From: a virus
Virus record (IMG/VR): IMGVR_UViG_3300045999_012868
Location: 1 to 38,188 of that record
Reading direction: 5' to 3' (one strand)
DNA length: 38,188 nucleotides
Of this stretch, positions 1-8,047 are shown in pieces; positions within the stretch are counted from its first letter, which is position 1; each line of letters opens with the position of its first letter. The position numbers were made by a program, and so were the translations under genes. The notes beneath the pieces are model-generated. The model worked only from the letters and a program-made list of their open reading frames with translations. It was not told where the DNA came from and ran no database searches.

Positions 1-20
1 TCTAAAGTTGCTTTTGGTGT

Positions 21-842
21 CTAAGCCATGACTTTATTTAACGCGACTTGCAAAATAGGAAAATGAATCTCAGAATACACTGACACATTGTATTTTTTCT
101 TGCCAGCAACAATGCAGTGGCGTTTTTCAGGGTCATCTTTAACCAAAGAGCGATATGTTTCAGCAACAATGCTTGCAAGTCGTCTGAATAGTGGTCGAGG
201 AAGAGTCAAACCATCTTTTTTGTAGTAGAGCCAAGCTTCGAGAGACATTTTACCGTCAGGAAATAATCCGTCGTGAGCGCTTGGAAGCATACCAGAATTG
301 TCTTCAAGCAGATTTAGTAACTCATCTGTTCCAGTCATGTATGTTGAAGTTTTTTCGCGGATTGCAGTATAGCGTTTAGAAACTTCTTTTAGACCACGAA
401 CTTCAGAAAGAATTTCCTGCATTGTTGCAAGCAACTTAGAGTCGTTTCTGTCTTCAATGCTGTTAGTTGCCTCTTTAATCCACTGGTGCAGACCTTTCTG
501 TGCAAATTTTCTATAGGCGAATAGAGCCTGAGAATCTTGCTTTTCAAAAGCATAATAGAAAATCAAAGCCTCACAAGTTTTAGCTGGAACGATTTTAGCA
601 CCATTTACACCAGCAAGCACGGTGCTAAAAGCCTTACCAGCAAAAGGCTCTAAGGTTTTTGGTAGTGGTTTTGCACGGTCTTCATCTGACTTATCAATAT
701 TGGACAAAATTCTTGTACGCAGACTAGCTTCTGTCTTACCAATAAACCGAGCCAACGCACTGATGGACATTCCAGATTCCTGTCCATCGGCACTTACATA
801 TAACTCAATGTCATCAACAATAATAGGATTTACAGTTTCCAT
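21..842 (-). CDS. Bro-N/antirepressor-like DNA-binding protein
   Basis: A 273-aa protein starting at the ATG at 842. Residues about 27-45 (ISALARFIGKTEASLRTRI) look like a helix-turn-helix entry. The next stretch contains GKAFSTVLAGVNGAKIV, then CEALIFYYAF and FAYRKFAQKGLHQWI. This order resembles the phage antirepressor/Bro-N-like proteins that are common in filamentous cyanobacteria and their phages. The C-terminal third (residues about 200-270, basic, with a KKKYNVSVY strand) is a second conserved-looking segment without a function I can name. It is transcribed away from the tail operon at 1032, so it may control that divergent promoter region; this is inference. A TATAGT-like box lies upstream on the minus strand near 885. 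It could instead be a plain hypothetical DNA-binding protein. Confidence 0.65.
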   Translation of the reverse strand: METVNPIIVDDIELYVSADGQESGMSISALARFIGKTEASLRTRILSNIDKSDEDRAKPLPKTLEPFAGKAFSTVLAGVNGAKIVPAKTCEALIFYYAFEKQDSQALFAYRKFAQKGLHQWIKEATNSIEDRNDSKLLATMQEILSEVRGLKEVSKRYTAIREKTSTYMTGTDELLNLLEDNSGMLPSAHDGLFPDGKMSLEAWLYYKKDGLTLPRPLFRRLASIVAETYRSLVKDDPEKRHCIVAGKKKYNVSVYSEIHFPILQVALNKVMA

Positions 843-874
843 AGTGATTAGTGGTAGTAGTTAATTTTTACTTG

Positions 875-934
875 TACTTACTATAGCACATAAAAATAAT
901 AACCCAGCAGTTAATAAAGTATTTTTAGTAAGTA
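875..934. promoter_or_regulatory. Spaced inverted repeat in the divergent region
   Basis: TACTTACTA at 875-883 recurs as its exact reverse complement TAGTAAGTA at 926-934. The pair lies between the divergent antirepressor-like gene and the tail operon, the usual place for a paired operator. Nine-base arms in AT-rich DNA could also arise by chance. Confidence 0.35.
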
Positions 935-975
935 AATGGTTAACAAATAAAAGTTTTGGAAGTAATCATTGTAAT

Positions 976-1002
976 TTGTCAATCTGTCCGCAGTGATATA
1001 AT
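976..1002 (+). promoter_or_regulatory. Sigma70-like promoter for the tail operon
   Basis: TTGTCA at 976-981 and TATAAT at 997-1002, the latter preceded by TGA, lie 29 bases before the ATG at 1032. The 15-base spacer is short, but the extended -10 form could compensate. No good Shine-Dalgarno sequence sits before the start. Confidence 0.5.
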
Positions 1003-1031
1003 TGAAGAAAATAGTGGACAAACTAAAATAA

Positions 1032-1439
1032 ATGAGCCTTAACGTTCAACAAACGAAAATTTACGGCATACCAGTCCCCGCAGACAAAATCACTGCTGGC
1101 GAACTGTCCATCGACTCCACAGTAGCCAACCTTGGCGACTTCGTTGCTACTGGTAACATCTCTGCTCGTACTTACACTTTCGACATCGGTGGTATCTCTT
1201 TGAGTGCTGCTGAAGATATTCAAGCAACTTGTGATGCTAACCAAGAAGCCATGCTGCTCGGTCAGGTCAATTTGACTGCTGGTACTGGTCTAACTGGTGG
1301 TATTCTATATCGTGGTAACACCATGTATCCTTATCAGTACGAAGAAACTGGTGGTATTCGTGTAGGAGCGACTGAAGAAACCCTCAAATCGTTTCCTGTT
1401 ACCTTCGTCACCAACAAGTACATCGGTAAGCTGGGTTAA
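1032..1439 (+). CDS. Small tail/virion protein (135 aa)
   Basis: First gene of a plus-strand run of tail-type genes. The protein is rich in G, T, V and I and strand-like throughout, with no signal peptide or membrane segment. It uses C-ending codons more than its neighbours (GACTTC, AACATC, ACCTTC), as expected of an abundant structural protein. Its first residues follow the pattern MxLxxxQxKxxGxP, shared with the next gene, so the two may be diverged duplicates. A tail tube or small tail subunit is possible from size and position, but no family motif was recognised. Confidence 0.7.
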   Translation: MSLNVQQTKIYGIPVPADKITAGELSIDSTVANLGDFVATGNISARTYTFDIGGISLSAAEDIQATCDANQEAMLLGQVNLTAGTGLTGGILYRGNTMYPYQYEETGGIRVGATEETLKSFPVTFVTNKYIGKLG

Positions 1440-1445
1440 TTTCCT

Positions 1446-1814
1446 ATGGGTCTTAGTTTTTCCCAAGAGAAGCTTTTTGGCTTTCCGTTAAAATCGGGCG
1501 CAGTTTCTTTTGGGAAAATTAATGCTCAAAATGCCAATGCCTTTTTCTTGCTTAACAACTCTTCCTTGTTAGCTGGCTCTGTTACTTATGAAACAGTAAC
1601 GATAAATTTTGAAGGAATCAAAGTAGCTGATATTCCTTTTGAAAAACCCTCACTACAACAGTTTGGCAGTCAATCATTCTCGTTTAGAGGGCAAACTTGG
1701 GTTGTCGTTGCAGTTGAATATGGGGGCATCTACACAGTAGGTTCTGAGCAGTGCTATAGAACTTATACGATTCAAGGTGTCGAGTTTAATAATCCAGAAT
1801 TTGTGGTCAGCTAA
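1446..1814 (+). CDS. Small tail/virion protein (122 aa), possible paralogue of the previous gene
   Basis: Starts 6 bases after the previous stop. MGLSFSQEKLFGFP aligns with MSLNVQQTKIYGIP of the upstream protein, followed in both by a short strand with a conserved glycine. The rest is beta-rich and soluble (for example TWVVVAVEYGGIYTV). Position and size fit a structural component of the tail or baseplate. Function is inferred from context only. Confidence 0.7.
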   Translation: MGLSFSQEKLFGFPLKSGAVSFGKINAQNANAFFLLNNSSLLAGSVTYETVTINFEGIKVADIPFEKPSLQQFGSQSFSFRGQTWVVVAVEYGGIYTVGSEQCYRTYTIQGVEFNNPEFVVS

Positions 1815-1829
1815 TTGATGTGGAAAATA

Positions 1830-2480
1830 ATGGAAGATACGCCCAAACGATTGCCAACTTGGGTTGGAGGTGCATCTGTGTCGCCATATACAAGCGAAAC
1901 TACTAATACAGTTAATCTTAGTCAACACACAGCACAAGCCTCTTATCTGACGGAGCTTAATTTTTTGCAGAAAAGTAAGTTGCCATTTCTTGTGGGTTTT
2001 AGTTTTGCAAGTCTTGGGACTGACGGCTACAATAACTCACGTTCTCGAAGTGCGACAGTAGACCTCAATGCCTGTTATTATCTGACAGTTGGTAATTTCC
2101 CTACATCAAAAATTGCAACTATTGATGTGTATTTTGCTGACTTAAACAGCTATCGAGATTTGGATTGGGTCAACTATTATCCAGATGCAATCATCTATAA
2201 AGACCGAGACACAACTGCATATAAAGTGTCAGACCTCAAAGGATTACCAATCACAGACCGCACTGTCATAATAGTACGCCTAGATTTTGACATATTTCTG
2301 CCGTTCTTAGGATTCTCTTCGTTTAAACGAGAAAAAAAATTAAGGAAGCTTGTAGGGGTTCAAGTAGTTGGCGTAGAAACAGTCAGCTACTATGGTCAGG
2401 TATACCGCTTCGATAAATACCTCGACTTTAATAAAAATAGCTTCTTCATGCAAGGCGGAGATTTGTATCTATGTCCCTAG
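1830..2480 (+). CDS. Hypothetical tail-operon protein (217 aa)
   Basis: The frame is open from a TTG at 1815. I prefer the ATG at 1830 (MEDTPKRLP) because GGAAAAT precedes it at a usable distance. The protein has aromatic strand-like segments (YYLTVGNFPTSKIATIDVYF; YYGQVYRFDKYLDF) and a basic stretch SSFKREKKLRKL near residue 165. No membrane segment or signal peptide is evident. The last 10 bases overlap the next gene, so translation is probably coupled. Its place between small tail genes and a very large tail gene suggests a virion or tail-assembly role. The family is not recognised. Confidence 0.65.
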   Translation: MEDTPKRLPTWVGGASVSPYTSETTNTVNLSQHTAQASYLTELNFLQKSKLPFLVGFSFASLGTDGYNNSRSRSATVDLNACYYLTVGNFPTSKIATIDVYFADLNSYRDLDWVNYYPDAIIYKDRDTTAYKVSDLKGLPITDRTVIIVRLDFDIFLPFLGFSSFKREKKLRKLVGVQVVGVETVSYYGQVYRFDKYLDFNKNSFFMQGGDLYLCP

Positions 2481-5155
2481 TTAGTAATCTCTCCAGTAGC
2501 GCCGAAAACCCTCTTAGAGCCGTTGTAGGTACTTACACGCTAAATCAGGAGCTTGACCAACCTCCATCTCTTTCTGCCGTCATTTACGTGGCAACTTTGG
2601 ATGATATACCAGATTTGGGAAGTGACCTGACGTTTGGCAACTATAATTTCTACTTAATCAACTACAGCTATAAAGAATCGCCTCAAGTACAAAAAATAGG
2701 CAATGTATTAGTTAAATACGAAGTTTCCCTCAGCTATGCCCATGTCAGCAAGCTGTTTACAGAAAAAGGGATTAATACAGCTAAGTTTGTATTGGCTTAT
2801 GGACGCTCGGCTCAAATTATTGGTGAACAGTTTTATCGCTTCTCTCTTGCTGGTCTTTTATCTCAAGTCGCATTGTTTACAGGCATTAACTGCCCAATCT
2901 CAGGGCTTAGTGGCTTTGTCAACCTTCCTTACCGTCCAGCTAACACTGACTTTTTCACAGTAAGTTCTTTTCTGTCAGAGCGAAGCGTTCTTGATGCCAA
3001 AGTAGCTGTTTATTCTCAGTCGGGCATTGATTACGTTGATTTGGGGTCGGGGCGCTCGATAACAACCCCACCTCTAACTGAAATAACCCTATCTGATAAC
3101 GAAACCCCGTGCTACAAGAATACACTCTTGAATTGGAATGGTGGGACTAACTATGGATTACAAAACACTTATGTCCAAGTGACGGATGATGAGTATGTAC
3201 TTTACGAAGGCGACAGCAATCCTCACTTACCTCCAGTAGAAGTTGGTGATGGTAGTTTGGTTCCTCGCGACCTCAGTGTGTTTGTTGATAATGGCGGTCT
3301 GAGCAAGCAATTCAAGATTACTCTGTACAAATACGGGCAACCGCAGTCGGAAATTAGTGGCACTTACGGTTTTAGTCACTCGGCGCTAGAACTAGTTGCT
3401 GACCCGATGGCTCCAATCAATATTGACACTTCAATTCTTAACAGGATGCAAAGTAATCCAGCAGCACAACGTAACGCATTGAAAGGACTGCTTGGCGACC
3501 TTGTAAATCAAGCTATGGGTATGGTGGGGCAAAATATCTTTGCAAGACCTATCGTGTGGCGCGTAACAAGTATCAAGCAGACCGATTTTGTATATCAGCC
3601 GCTTGAACTTGACATCAAGCCTCAAGTGAAGGATGCGTATGGGAACTACGTCAAAATTGAAGTTCCAGAGCAGTATCAAAACCTACTCAAGTGCAATTCA
3701 CAAGTTTTGGTCGCTGAACAGACTGAAGGATGGACAATCAAGCGTTTTGCTAATGAGGATGCTGCAAGTTGGTCGCAAGGGAGTATTCAGGCATACATCA
3801 ACCTTACTTTCCTGCTGCAAATTGGTAATTTAATTGCAAACGACCCCATCAGCCTCCAACACTACTATCTTTCTGTTTACAAGGCAAAATGCAAACTTGA
3901 AAGCTTTTTGTATCGTAAAATCCCTATCACTGAGCGTGTAGATTATTTCATCGAGCCGTTTAGCAAATATTACAAAGATGGCGACAAAGTTGATTGGAAC
4001 GTTGAATATATCCCCAAGGCACAACTACCTAACTCGCCCAGCACTCAAGACCCTGTAGCAGTTTTGTTTCCTAGCCCTGATTGGGTTCCTAACTTAATGA
4101 TAGTCAGTAAGTCGAGATATTCGATTTCTGCGGGTGTTAGTGGCAACCCTGAGTATTATGACCAAGCAGCTTCACTCTGGGGCAAGAACCCTATCTATTT
4201 GACCACTGGTGAAGAAGTTTACGAGCATACTCGCTACATGATTCGTCCTAGCAAGACAACCAAACAAAATATTGACAGGCTTTATGAGACTTTCAATGAC
4301 CTGAATGGGCTGCTAAATTCGATTAATGCTAATGAGGGATATAGTGGCACTTACTATCGTCCTTTTAGTTATATGAATGTTCCTGACGACGCAGTTATTG
4401 GACAAGGTGTACCGCCCAGTATTGATATCACTAAAGTCATTCCAACAAAGCAGAAAAAAGATGGTAGTAGTTTGCCAAGCTACTCAACCGCAAGTAACGA
4501 TGCCAGTTTTAAAGACGACTCCTACTCAATCTACGGAACAATCCGCACAGTTGCTGATGCCAGCTTTAAGAGCAACATACAGAGTTCTAGCTTTAGTACA
4601 GCTTTGGGGCGACCTCCTAGCGCTACAGTACGCAAACCAGTTAATCAACTCAACCCTGTTCAGGATAAGAATGGGCTTAAAGATTCACTGACTTATCTGA
4701 CCTCAAATGTACGTGACCGCAACATACTTAGCGATGTGACAATTACTGGAGCAAATAACATACAAGAGGCAATTAAGGGCGCAACATTTAAGCTACACAA
4801 AGATGTGTTTGATGGAGCAAGTTTGAGTACGTCATTTACGTGGACACAAAACGCAATTAAGCCTAATAGTGTGTTTCAGTACTTCGGGCAAAAGTGGGCT
4901 GCTAAATCTACTACGTTTACTACTCAGATTATCAATGGAGGTGCGCTCAATCAGCCCGTCAGCGTCACATTTGGAGAAGTGATACCAGTTACCCTCACAA
5001 CAGTAAATACGACTGCTACGGCGCTAAATACTATCAAGGGTGGACTGGTGACGACTGTTGAAGTGCAAAATCTGCCCAATTCAATAGGAGTTGATGTTTC
5101 AGGAGTGCCTTACGGTATGGGACGTTGGGTTAGCAGTAATGGCTCTGGACTTTAG
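2471..5155 (+). CDS. Large tail/baseplate protein (894 aa)
   Basis: GGAG lies about 11 bases before the ATG. The N-terminal 300 residues are strand-rich (YTLNQELDQPPSLSAVIYVA; YNFYLINYSYKE) and recall baseplate-hub or tail-tip proteins. The middle has helical parts (ILNRMQSNPAAQRNALKGLL) and then a long aromatic region. The last 200 residues are S/T/N-rich with strand repeats and end in GVPYGMGRWVSSNGSGL. There is no signal peptide or transmembrane helix. It is the last gene of the 1032-5155 operon, and its 3' end overlaps the convergent gene at 5099 by 57 bases. A baseplate or tail-tip role is inferred from size, composition and place; I see no catalytic motif. Confidence 0.7.
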   Translation: MSLVSNLSSSAENPLRAVVGTYTLNQELDQPPSLSAVIYVATLDDIPDLGSDLTFGNYNFYLINYSYKESPQVQKIGNVLVKYEVSLSYAHVSKLFTEKGINTAKFVLAYGRSAQIIGEQFYRFSLAGLLSQVALFTGINCPISGLSGFVNLPYRPANTDFFTVSSFLSERSVLDAKVAVYSQSGIDYVDLGSGRSITTPPLTEITLSDNETPCYKNTLLNWNGGTNYGLQNTYVQVTDDEYVLYEGDSNPHLPPVEVGDGSLVPRDLSVFVDNGGLSKQFKITLYKYGQPQSEISGTYGFSHSALELVADPMAPINIDTSILNRMQSNPAAQRNALKGLLGDLVNQAMGMVGQNIFARPIVWRVTSIKQTDFVYQPLELDIKPQVKDAYGNYVKIEVPEQYQNLLKCNSQVLVAEQTEGWTIKRFANEDAASWSQGSIQAYINLTFLLQIGNLIANDPISLQHYYLSVYKAKCKLESFLYRKIPITERVDYFIEPFSKYYKDGDKVDWNVEYIPKAQLPNSPSTQDPVAVLFPSPDWVPNLMIVSKSRYSISAGVSGNPEYYDQAASLWGKNPIYLTTGEEVYEHTRYMIRPSKTTKQNIDRLYETFNDLNGLLNSINANEGYSGTYYRPFSYMNVPDDAVIGQGVPPSIDITKVIPTKQKKDGSSLPSYSTASNDASFKDDSYSIYGTIRTVADASFKSNIQSSSFSTALGRPPSATVRKPVNQLNPVQDKNGLKDSLTYLTSNVRDRNILSDVTITGANNIQEAIKGATFKLHKDVFDGASLSTSFTWTQNAIKPNSVFQYFGQKWAAKSTTFTTQIINGGALNQPVSVTFGEVIPVTLTTVNTTATALNTIKGGLVTTVEVQNLPNSIGVDVSGVPYGMGRWVSSNGSGL

Positions 5156-5440
5156 GTAGCCTTGATACCAAGTTTCTACAACTGGTTGCATTTCTTTTAA
5201 CATAGAATGACTCTTTGTGTACCAGATACCTTCTTTTACGCTGTACCAGTAATGAGAGTTACCAAATGCCGATAGAACGTGTTTGTCAAAATCATCGAGA
5301 TTTTCAAACGCAGGAACCCAAATAATATTTCCATCATTGTAATAGCGATGCCAAATTTGAGCTTTATTTACTTGAAATCTTTCGTAAGTGCCGCAGTCTT
5401 CAAGTGTATACTCTGATATCGGAGGTGTAATTCTAGTCAT
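5099..5440 (-). CDS. Small hypothetical protein (113 aa) with a broken copy nearby
   Basis: Begins at the ATG at 5440 with MTRITPPISEYTLEDCG. It is rich in W, Y and F (IWHRYYNDGNIIWVP; SHYWYSVKEGIWY). Its 3' end runs 57 bases antisense into the large tail gene. The strongest evidence that it is real is a truncated copy of its first 19 codons at 5885-5944. It resembles in style the small soluble proteins that cyanophages carry in batches (compare the gene at 36976). The function is unknown. A TATACA box lies upstream on the minus strand in the spacer shared with the gene at 5538. Confidence 0.6.
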   Translation of the reverse strand: MTRITPPISEYTLEDCGTYERFQVNKAQIWHRYYNDGNIIWVPAFENLDDFDKHVLSAFGNSHYWYSVKEGIWYTKSHSMLKEMQPVVETWYQGYLKSRAITANPTSHTVRHS

Positions 5441-5505
5441 ATTTATTCAAAGTCTTTTTGTAATTGTATAGCTATCTGTAATCATAGGCAATCTATCTAA
5501 AGCAG

Positions 5506-5511
5506 TATAAT
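5506..5511 (+). promoter_or_regulatory. -10 box for the glycine-zipper gene
   Basis: TATAAT preceded by CAG, 26 bases before the ATG at 5538. The leader is AT-rich and lacks a Shine-Dalgarno sequence. The minus-strand promoter of the divergent 113-aa gene lies in the same 97-base spacer. Confidence 0.45.
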
Positions 5512-5537
5512 ATTAAAACAGTAATAAAATAATCATT

Positions 5538-5888
5538 ATGCAGCATTTCGCAAATTTTCAAAAACCAATCCTAACTGCAATGGGAGTGTTAAACGGCGCT
5601 AAAATTGGAGGTGCGGTGGGGTTAGTAGACGGTTTAGCCAGAGGTGCGGGTATTGACGAATCTCAGGAAGAGCGTGATAAAACAGCACTATTAGGCAGGG
5701 CAGGTAAATTACTGACTCGTACTGCTGGAGGAACTGCGGTTGGCGCTCTTGCTGGTGGTACTGTAGGTGGAGTAGCTGGAGCTGGTTATGGCTACCTAAG
5801 GCGTAATAACCAAAACTTCGATGCTTGGGCTAGAAAATCTAAGTTGCCAAGCCAGCAAGACATGATGGATAAGGTTTACCCAACTTAA
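5538..5888 (+). CDS. Glycine-zipper protein with N-terminal HFANF tag (116 aa)
   Basis: Begins MQHFANF, a motif shared with several other small proteins of this window. Residues about 15-35 and 60-90 are small-residue helices with G/A at regular spacing (GALAGGTVGGVAGAGYGYL), a glycine-zipper pattern typical of membrane-inserting or tightly packed helices. A basic end follows (LRRNNQNFDAWARK). The 272-aa protein at 29540 has the same layout of zipper, then RLKNAWQARK. I infer an internal virion protein or a membrane-penetrating ejection protein. A small membrane-stress or holin-like protein is an alternative. It is a single-gene unit with its own -10 box. Confidence 0.65.
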   Translation: MQHFANFQKPILTAMGVLNGAKIGGAVGLVDGLARGAGIDESQEERDKTALLGRAGKLLTRTAGGTAVGALAGGTVGGVAGAGYGYLRRNNQNFDAWARKSKLPSQQDMMDKVYPT

Positions 5889-5944
5889 TAAGCGCCACAA
5901 TCTTCGAGAGTGCATTCTGATAGTACGGGATAATATCTACTCAT
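5885..5944 (-). pseudogene. 19-codon truncated copy of the 113-aa gene
   Basis: Reading the minus strand from the ATG at 5944 gives MSRYYPVLSECTLEDCGAY and then TAA. This matches the start of the 113-aa protein at 5440 (MTRITPPISEYTLEDCGTY): 10 of 19 residues are identical, with the core TLEDCG intact. The copy stops just where the parent continues ERFQV. Its ATG overlaps the last codons of the 102-aa gene at 5937, so it sits at the tail of that operon. I read it as the remnant of a duplication cut off by recombination next to the glycine-zipper gene. Confidence 0.65.
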
Positions 5945-6245
5945 GATTTTTTACACGACTTTGTTTGGATAGTTGGTAGGCGTAGTCAAGTGATTTGTCG
6001 AACAACACATTAAAAATTTCTCTCGTCTTGCCTCGTCTACACTCATCAGTCCTTGTCATCCAAGTTTCTTTTGCTTTGTCGAAAGCTTCCGATGAAATAC
6101 AAGGAGGCTCACTAGGGTCTGGCTCATTCAAATATTGCTGCCTGAACTCTGTTGGATTGTAGCTTTTCATCATTTTGTCTACATTTTCAAATGTGAGAAA
6201 CTCGTTGTTGTTTTCTGCTTCGTGCCATTTAATTGGTTCAGTCAT
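5937..6245 (-). CDS. Hypothetical acidic protein (102 aa)
   Basis: The start at 6245 lies 3 bases after the stop of the 235-aa gene upstream, and its stop overlaps the 19-codon remnant, so the three form one minus-strand unit. The protein is soluble with mixed charge (FLTFENVDKMMKSYNPTEF) and has a basic, helical C-terminus. No family is recognised. Tight packing with its neighbour supports a real gene. Confidence 0.6.
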   Translation of the reverse strand: MTEPIKWHEAENNNEFLTFENVDKMMKSYNPTEFRQQYLNEPDPSEPPCISSEAFDKAKETWMTRTDECRRGKTREIFNVLFDKSLDYAYQLSKQSRVKNHE

Positions 6246-6248
6246 AGT

Positions 6249-6956
6249 TTAATATTTAGGTCTAAAGAATTTGGTTGGGCAAGTACCAGATTTAAAAATT
6301 TCCCACCCAGCATTGAGTAATACCTCTTCCGCTTCTTTACTAGAAATTTCGGTAGATGAAATAGTCTTTTTCAATTCTGGGATAGTGATTTTTTTCTTGT
6401 TGGGGTGGGAAGCTATTAAAGCATAGGCTTTTTCAATAATTAAAGAGTGGAGAGTATTGCATTCTAAAAACTCTCTATCGTACCTTTGGTAGTTTTTAGC
6501 TTGAGTGATGGCTCTGGCAATAGCAGAATTATCAAACTCCGCATTGCCTATAAACCGTCTTAACTCAATTCTCAGATAGTCATAGCCTCTGAATACAGTA
6601 GGTTTGTCAGTTTTACCTCTCCAAGAGATTTTAATAGTGTCTGCAATCTCGTCCTCTATTACATCAAACTCTTCCAGTAAATACGGATTATTCTGTAAGA
6701 GAACAGCCAGCTTATTAGCTTTTATAAATTTTGTTGTTTCAGATTGATTGGCTTTTTCAACATCAGAGGCGTACTTCTTAGAAAATAACTCTAGGAAGTT
6801 AGAAAGCTTCACATAAAAATCTTGAAGATTCACTACCTCAGCTTCTGCATCTACAGCCATCAATTCGCATAGTATAGGTACGGCTGTTTCGTGGTTCACA
6901 GGCTTTTTCTTGTATTCGTTTTGAAGATTATAGACTAAACTAGAGTTGATTTGCAT
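6249..6956 (-). CDS. Hypothetical mostly helical protein (235 aa)
   Basis: First gene of the minus-strand unit, ATG at 6956. It is largely helical and charged (DFYVKLSNFLELFSKKYASD; LEEFDVIEDEIADTIKISWR). The C-terminal part (ITIPELKKTISSTEISSKEAEEVLLNAG) reads like a small helical or winged DNA-binding unit ending in TKFFRPKY. No catalytic motif is visible. It could be a regulator or an early phage protein; this is a guess from composition. The leader is AT-rich with several TATATT boxes. Confidence 0.6.
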   Translation of the reverse strand: MQINSSLVYNLQNEYKKKPVNHETAVPILCELMAVDAEAEVVNLQDFYVKLSNFLELFSKKYASDVEKANQSETTKFIKANKLAVLLQNNPYLLEEFDVIEDEIADTIKISWRGKTDKPTVFRGYDYLRIELRRFIGNAEFDNSAIARAITQAKNYQRYDREFLECNTLHSLIIEKAYALIASHPNKKKITIPELKKTISSTEISSKEAEEVLLNAGWEIFKSGTCPTKFFRPKY

Positions 6957-7269
6957 TATATTTTTTATTTGTTTCGCTCATATATTAAATATAGCACACA
7001 ATATAACACCAATATAAATACTGCATTGTAACAAAAATGATATTTACAAGAAACTCTTTCTCTGGTTGGCTTGTACAGAGTCTGACCTATATAAGTCTTT
7101 ACACGTTTGACAAGATATTAAGTCTTGCCGTAACGAAAAACTAAGGGTTTTGAGCAACCACTCGTATAATTATATGATTTTCATAGTATCAGCATCGTCT
7201 TCTCGTACAATCTCCTCTTTAGCCCAACGGCGACTGAGTTATACTAGAACTATACTCAAAATTTCTACT
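6957..7269. other. Intergenic region without a convincing gene
   Basis: AT-rich spacer between divergent genes. It holds TATATT-type boxes facing left near 7000, a TTGACA at about 7108, a short hairpin CAAGATATTAAGTCTTG just after it, and TATACT boxes facing right at 7240 and 7251. A 35-codon reading frame at 7037-7144 has no support. I see nothing else. Confidence 0.5.
7240..7256 (+). promoter_or_regulatory. Two tandem TATACT boxes before the 201-aa tagged gene
   Basis: TATACT at 7240-7245 and again at 7251-7256, ahead of the ATG at 7270. The first is 24 bases from the start codon, the spacing seen for other single units here. No Shine-Dalgarno sequence. Confidence 0.4.
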
Positions 7270-7875
7270 ATGCAACACTTTGCTCACTTTGGCTCGCTGG
7301 ATGCCGATTTCGGTATAATTAAACAACAAAACAAGCAGCTTAAACGTCAAAATTTGCTTAAAGGATATCAAAGACCAAAAATCTCAAATATCTTAGCTGA
7401 GAGAGAGGCTGTAATGGGCGACCCATTCATGCAACAAGACTTTTCACCTATAAATAACCCAAATAAAGTTACTAAGATTTATAGGGGCAGAAAAGGAAAT
7501 ATGGTCAAACCTTACAATGCCCGACCACAAAATGCTCCATTAGAGCCTAGAAGCGAAGCAGCTTATGATGAGTGGTATAGAGGTGCAGTCAATAAAAATA
7601 AGCAAAGTTTAGCTAGTCAATCTCCTTATGAATACGTTAAAAGTAAATTGAATGATGCTGAAGGTTCTTATATTAGAAATGTAAGGAAAAATACGCCTGT
7701 TATCGATAATAGCCTAGAAACCTTTAGGCAGCCTTATAATGCTGGCAATCCGAGAACAAAAGAAATTATACAAAAAAGAATCGAAGACCCCAGAATTATA
7801 CATAAAAAAGCTGACGGTTCTATCGGGAATAGGGGCGTAAATCGCTATGACATGAGAGGGGGTACAATAAACTAA
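7270..7875 (+). CDS. Basic protein with N-terminal HFAHF tag (201 aa)
   Basis: The frame is open from a TTG at 7150, but the ATG at 7270 is preferred. It gives MQHFAHFGSLD, matching MQHFANF at 5538, and it follows TATACT boxes. The protein is strongly basic and polar (KQQNKQLKRQNLLKGYQR; IYRGRKGNMVKPYNARPQ), low in hydrophobics and probably extended. The C-terminus is RYDMRGGTIN. It is the first gene of a tight operon through 10419. The stop overlaps the next start as TAATG. A DNA-associated internal head protein or ejected protein is plausible; no known domain was recognised. Confidence 0.65.
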   Translation: MQHFAHFGSLDADFGIIKQQNKQLKRQNLLKGYQRPKISNILAEREAVMGDPFMQQDFSPINNPNKVTKIYRGRKGNMVKPYNARPQNAPLEPRSEAAYDEWYRGAVNKNKQSLASQSPYEYVKSKLNDAEGSYIRNVRKNTPVIDNSLETFRQPYNAGNPRTKEIIQKRIEDPRIIHKKADGSIGNRGVNRYDMRGGTIN

Positions 7876-8045
7876 TGAGCCAAGATATCGACTACAGTAA
7901 GGCATTAGCCGACATCAAGCAAGGTTTTCAAAATGCAATCCCCAGAGTACAGGCTTTGGGAGATAAAATTATCATTACGCAAGGCAACGAAAGCATTACG
8001 TTGCCAATCTCTCCTGTAGTTACGTCCACTACAGTTATGAAGTAA
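7875..8045 (+). CDS. 56-aa hypothetical protein
   Basis: The ATG at 7875 overlaps the previous stop (TAATG) and the TAA at 8043-8045 leaves two bases before the next gene. The sequence starts MSQDIDYSKALADIKQGFQN and ends in TLPISPVVTSTTVMK. A helical first half (KALADIKQGFQNAIPRVQAL) is followed by a strand (KIIITQGNESITLP). The coupling on both sides is the main evidence. It is likely a small structural or assembly partner of the neighbouring 536-aa protein. The family is unknown. Confidence 0.7.
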   Translation: MSQDIDYSKALADIKQGFQNAIPRVQALGDKIIITQGNESITLPISPVVTSTTVMK

Positions 8046-8047
8046 AT

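Noticed and set aside
7037-7144. A 35-codon frame in the spacer
   Set aside because: No coupling, ribosome site or recognisable pattern; probably chance.
7150-7269. A 40-codon extension upstream of MQHFAHF
   Set aside because: It needs a TTG start, covers the TATACT boxes, and would bury the tag shared with other proteins.
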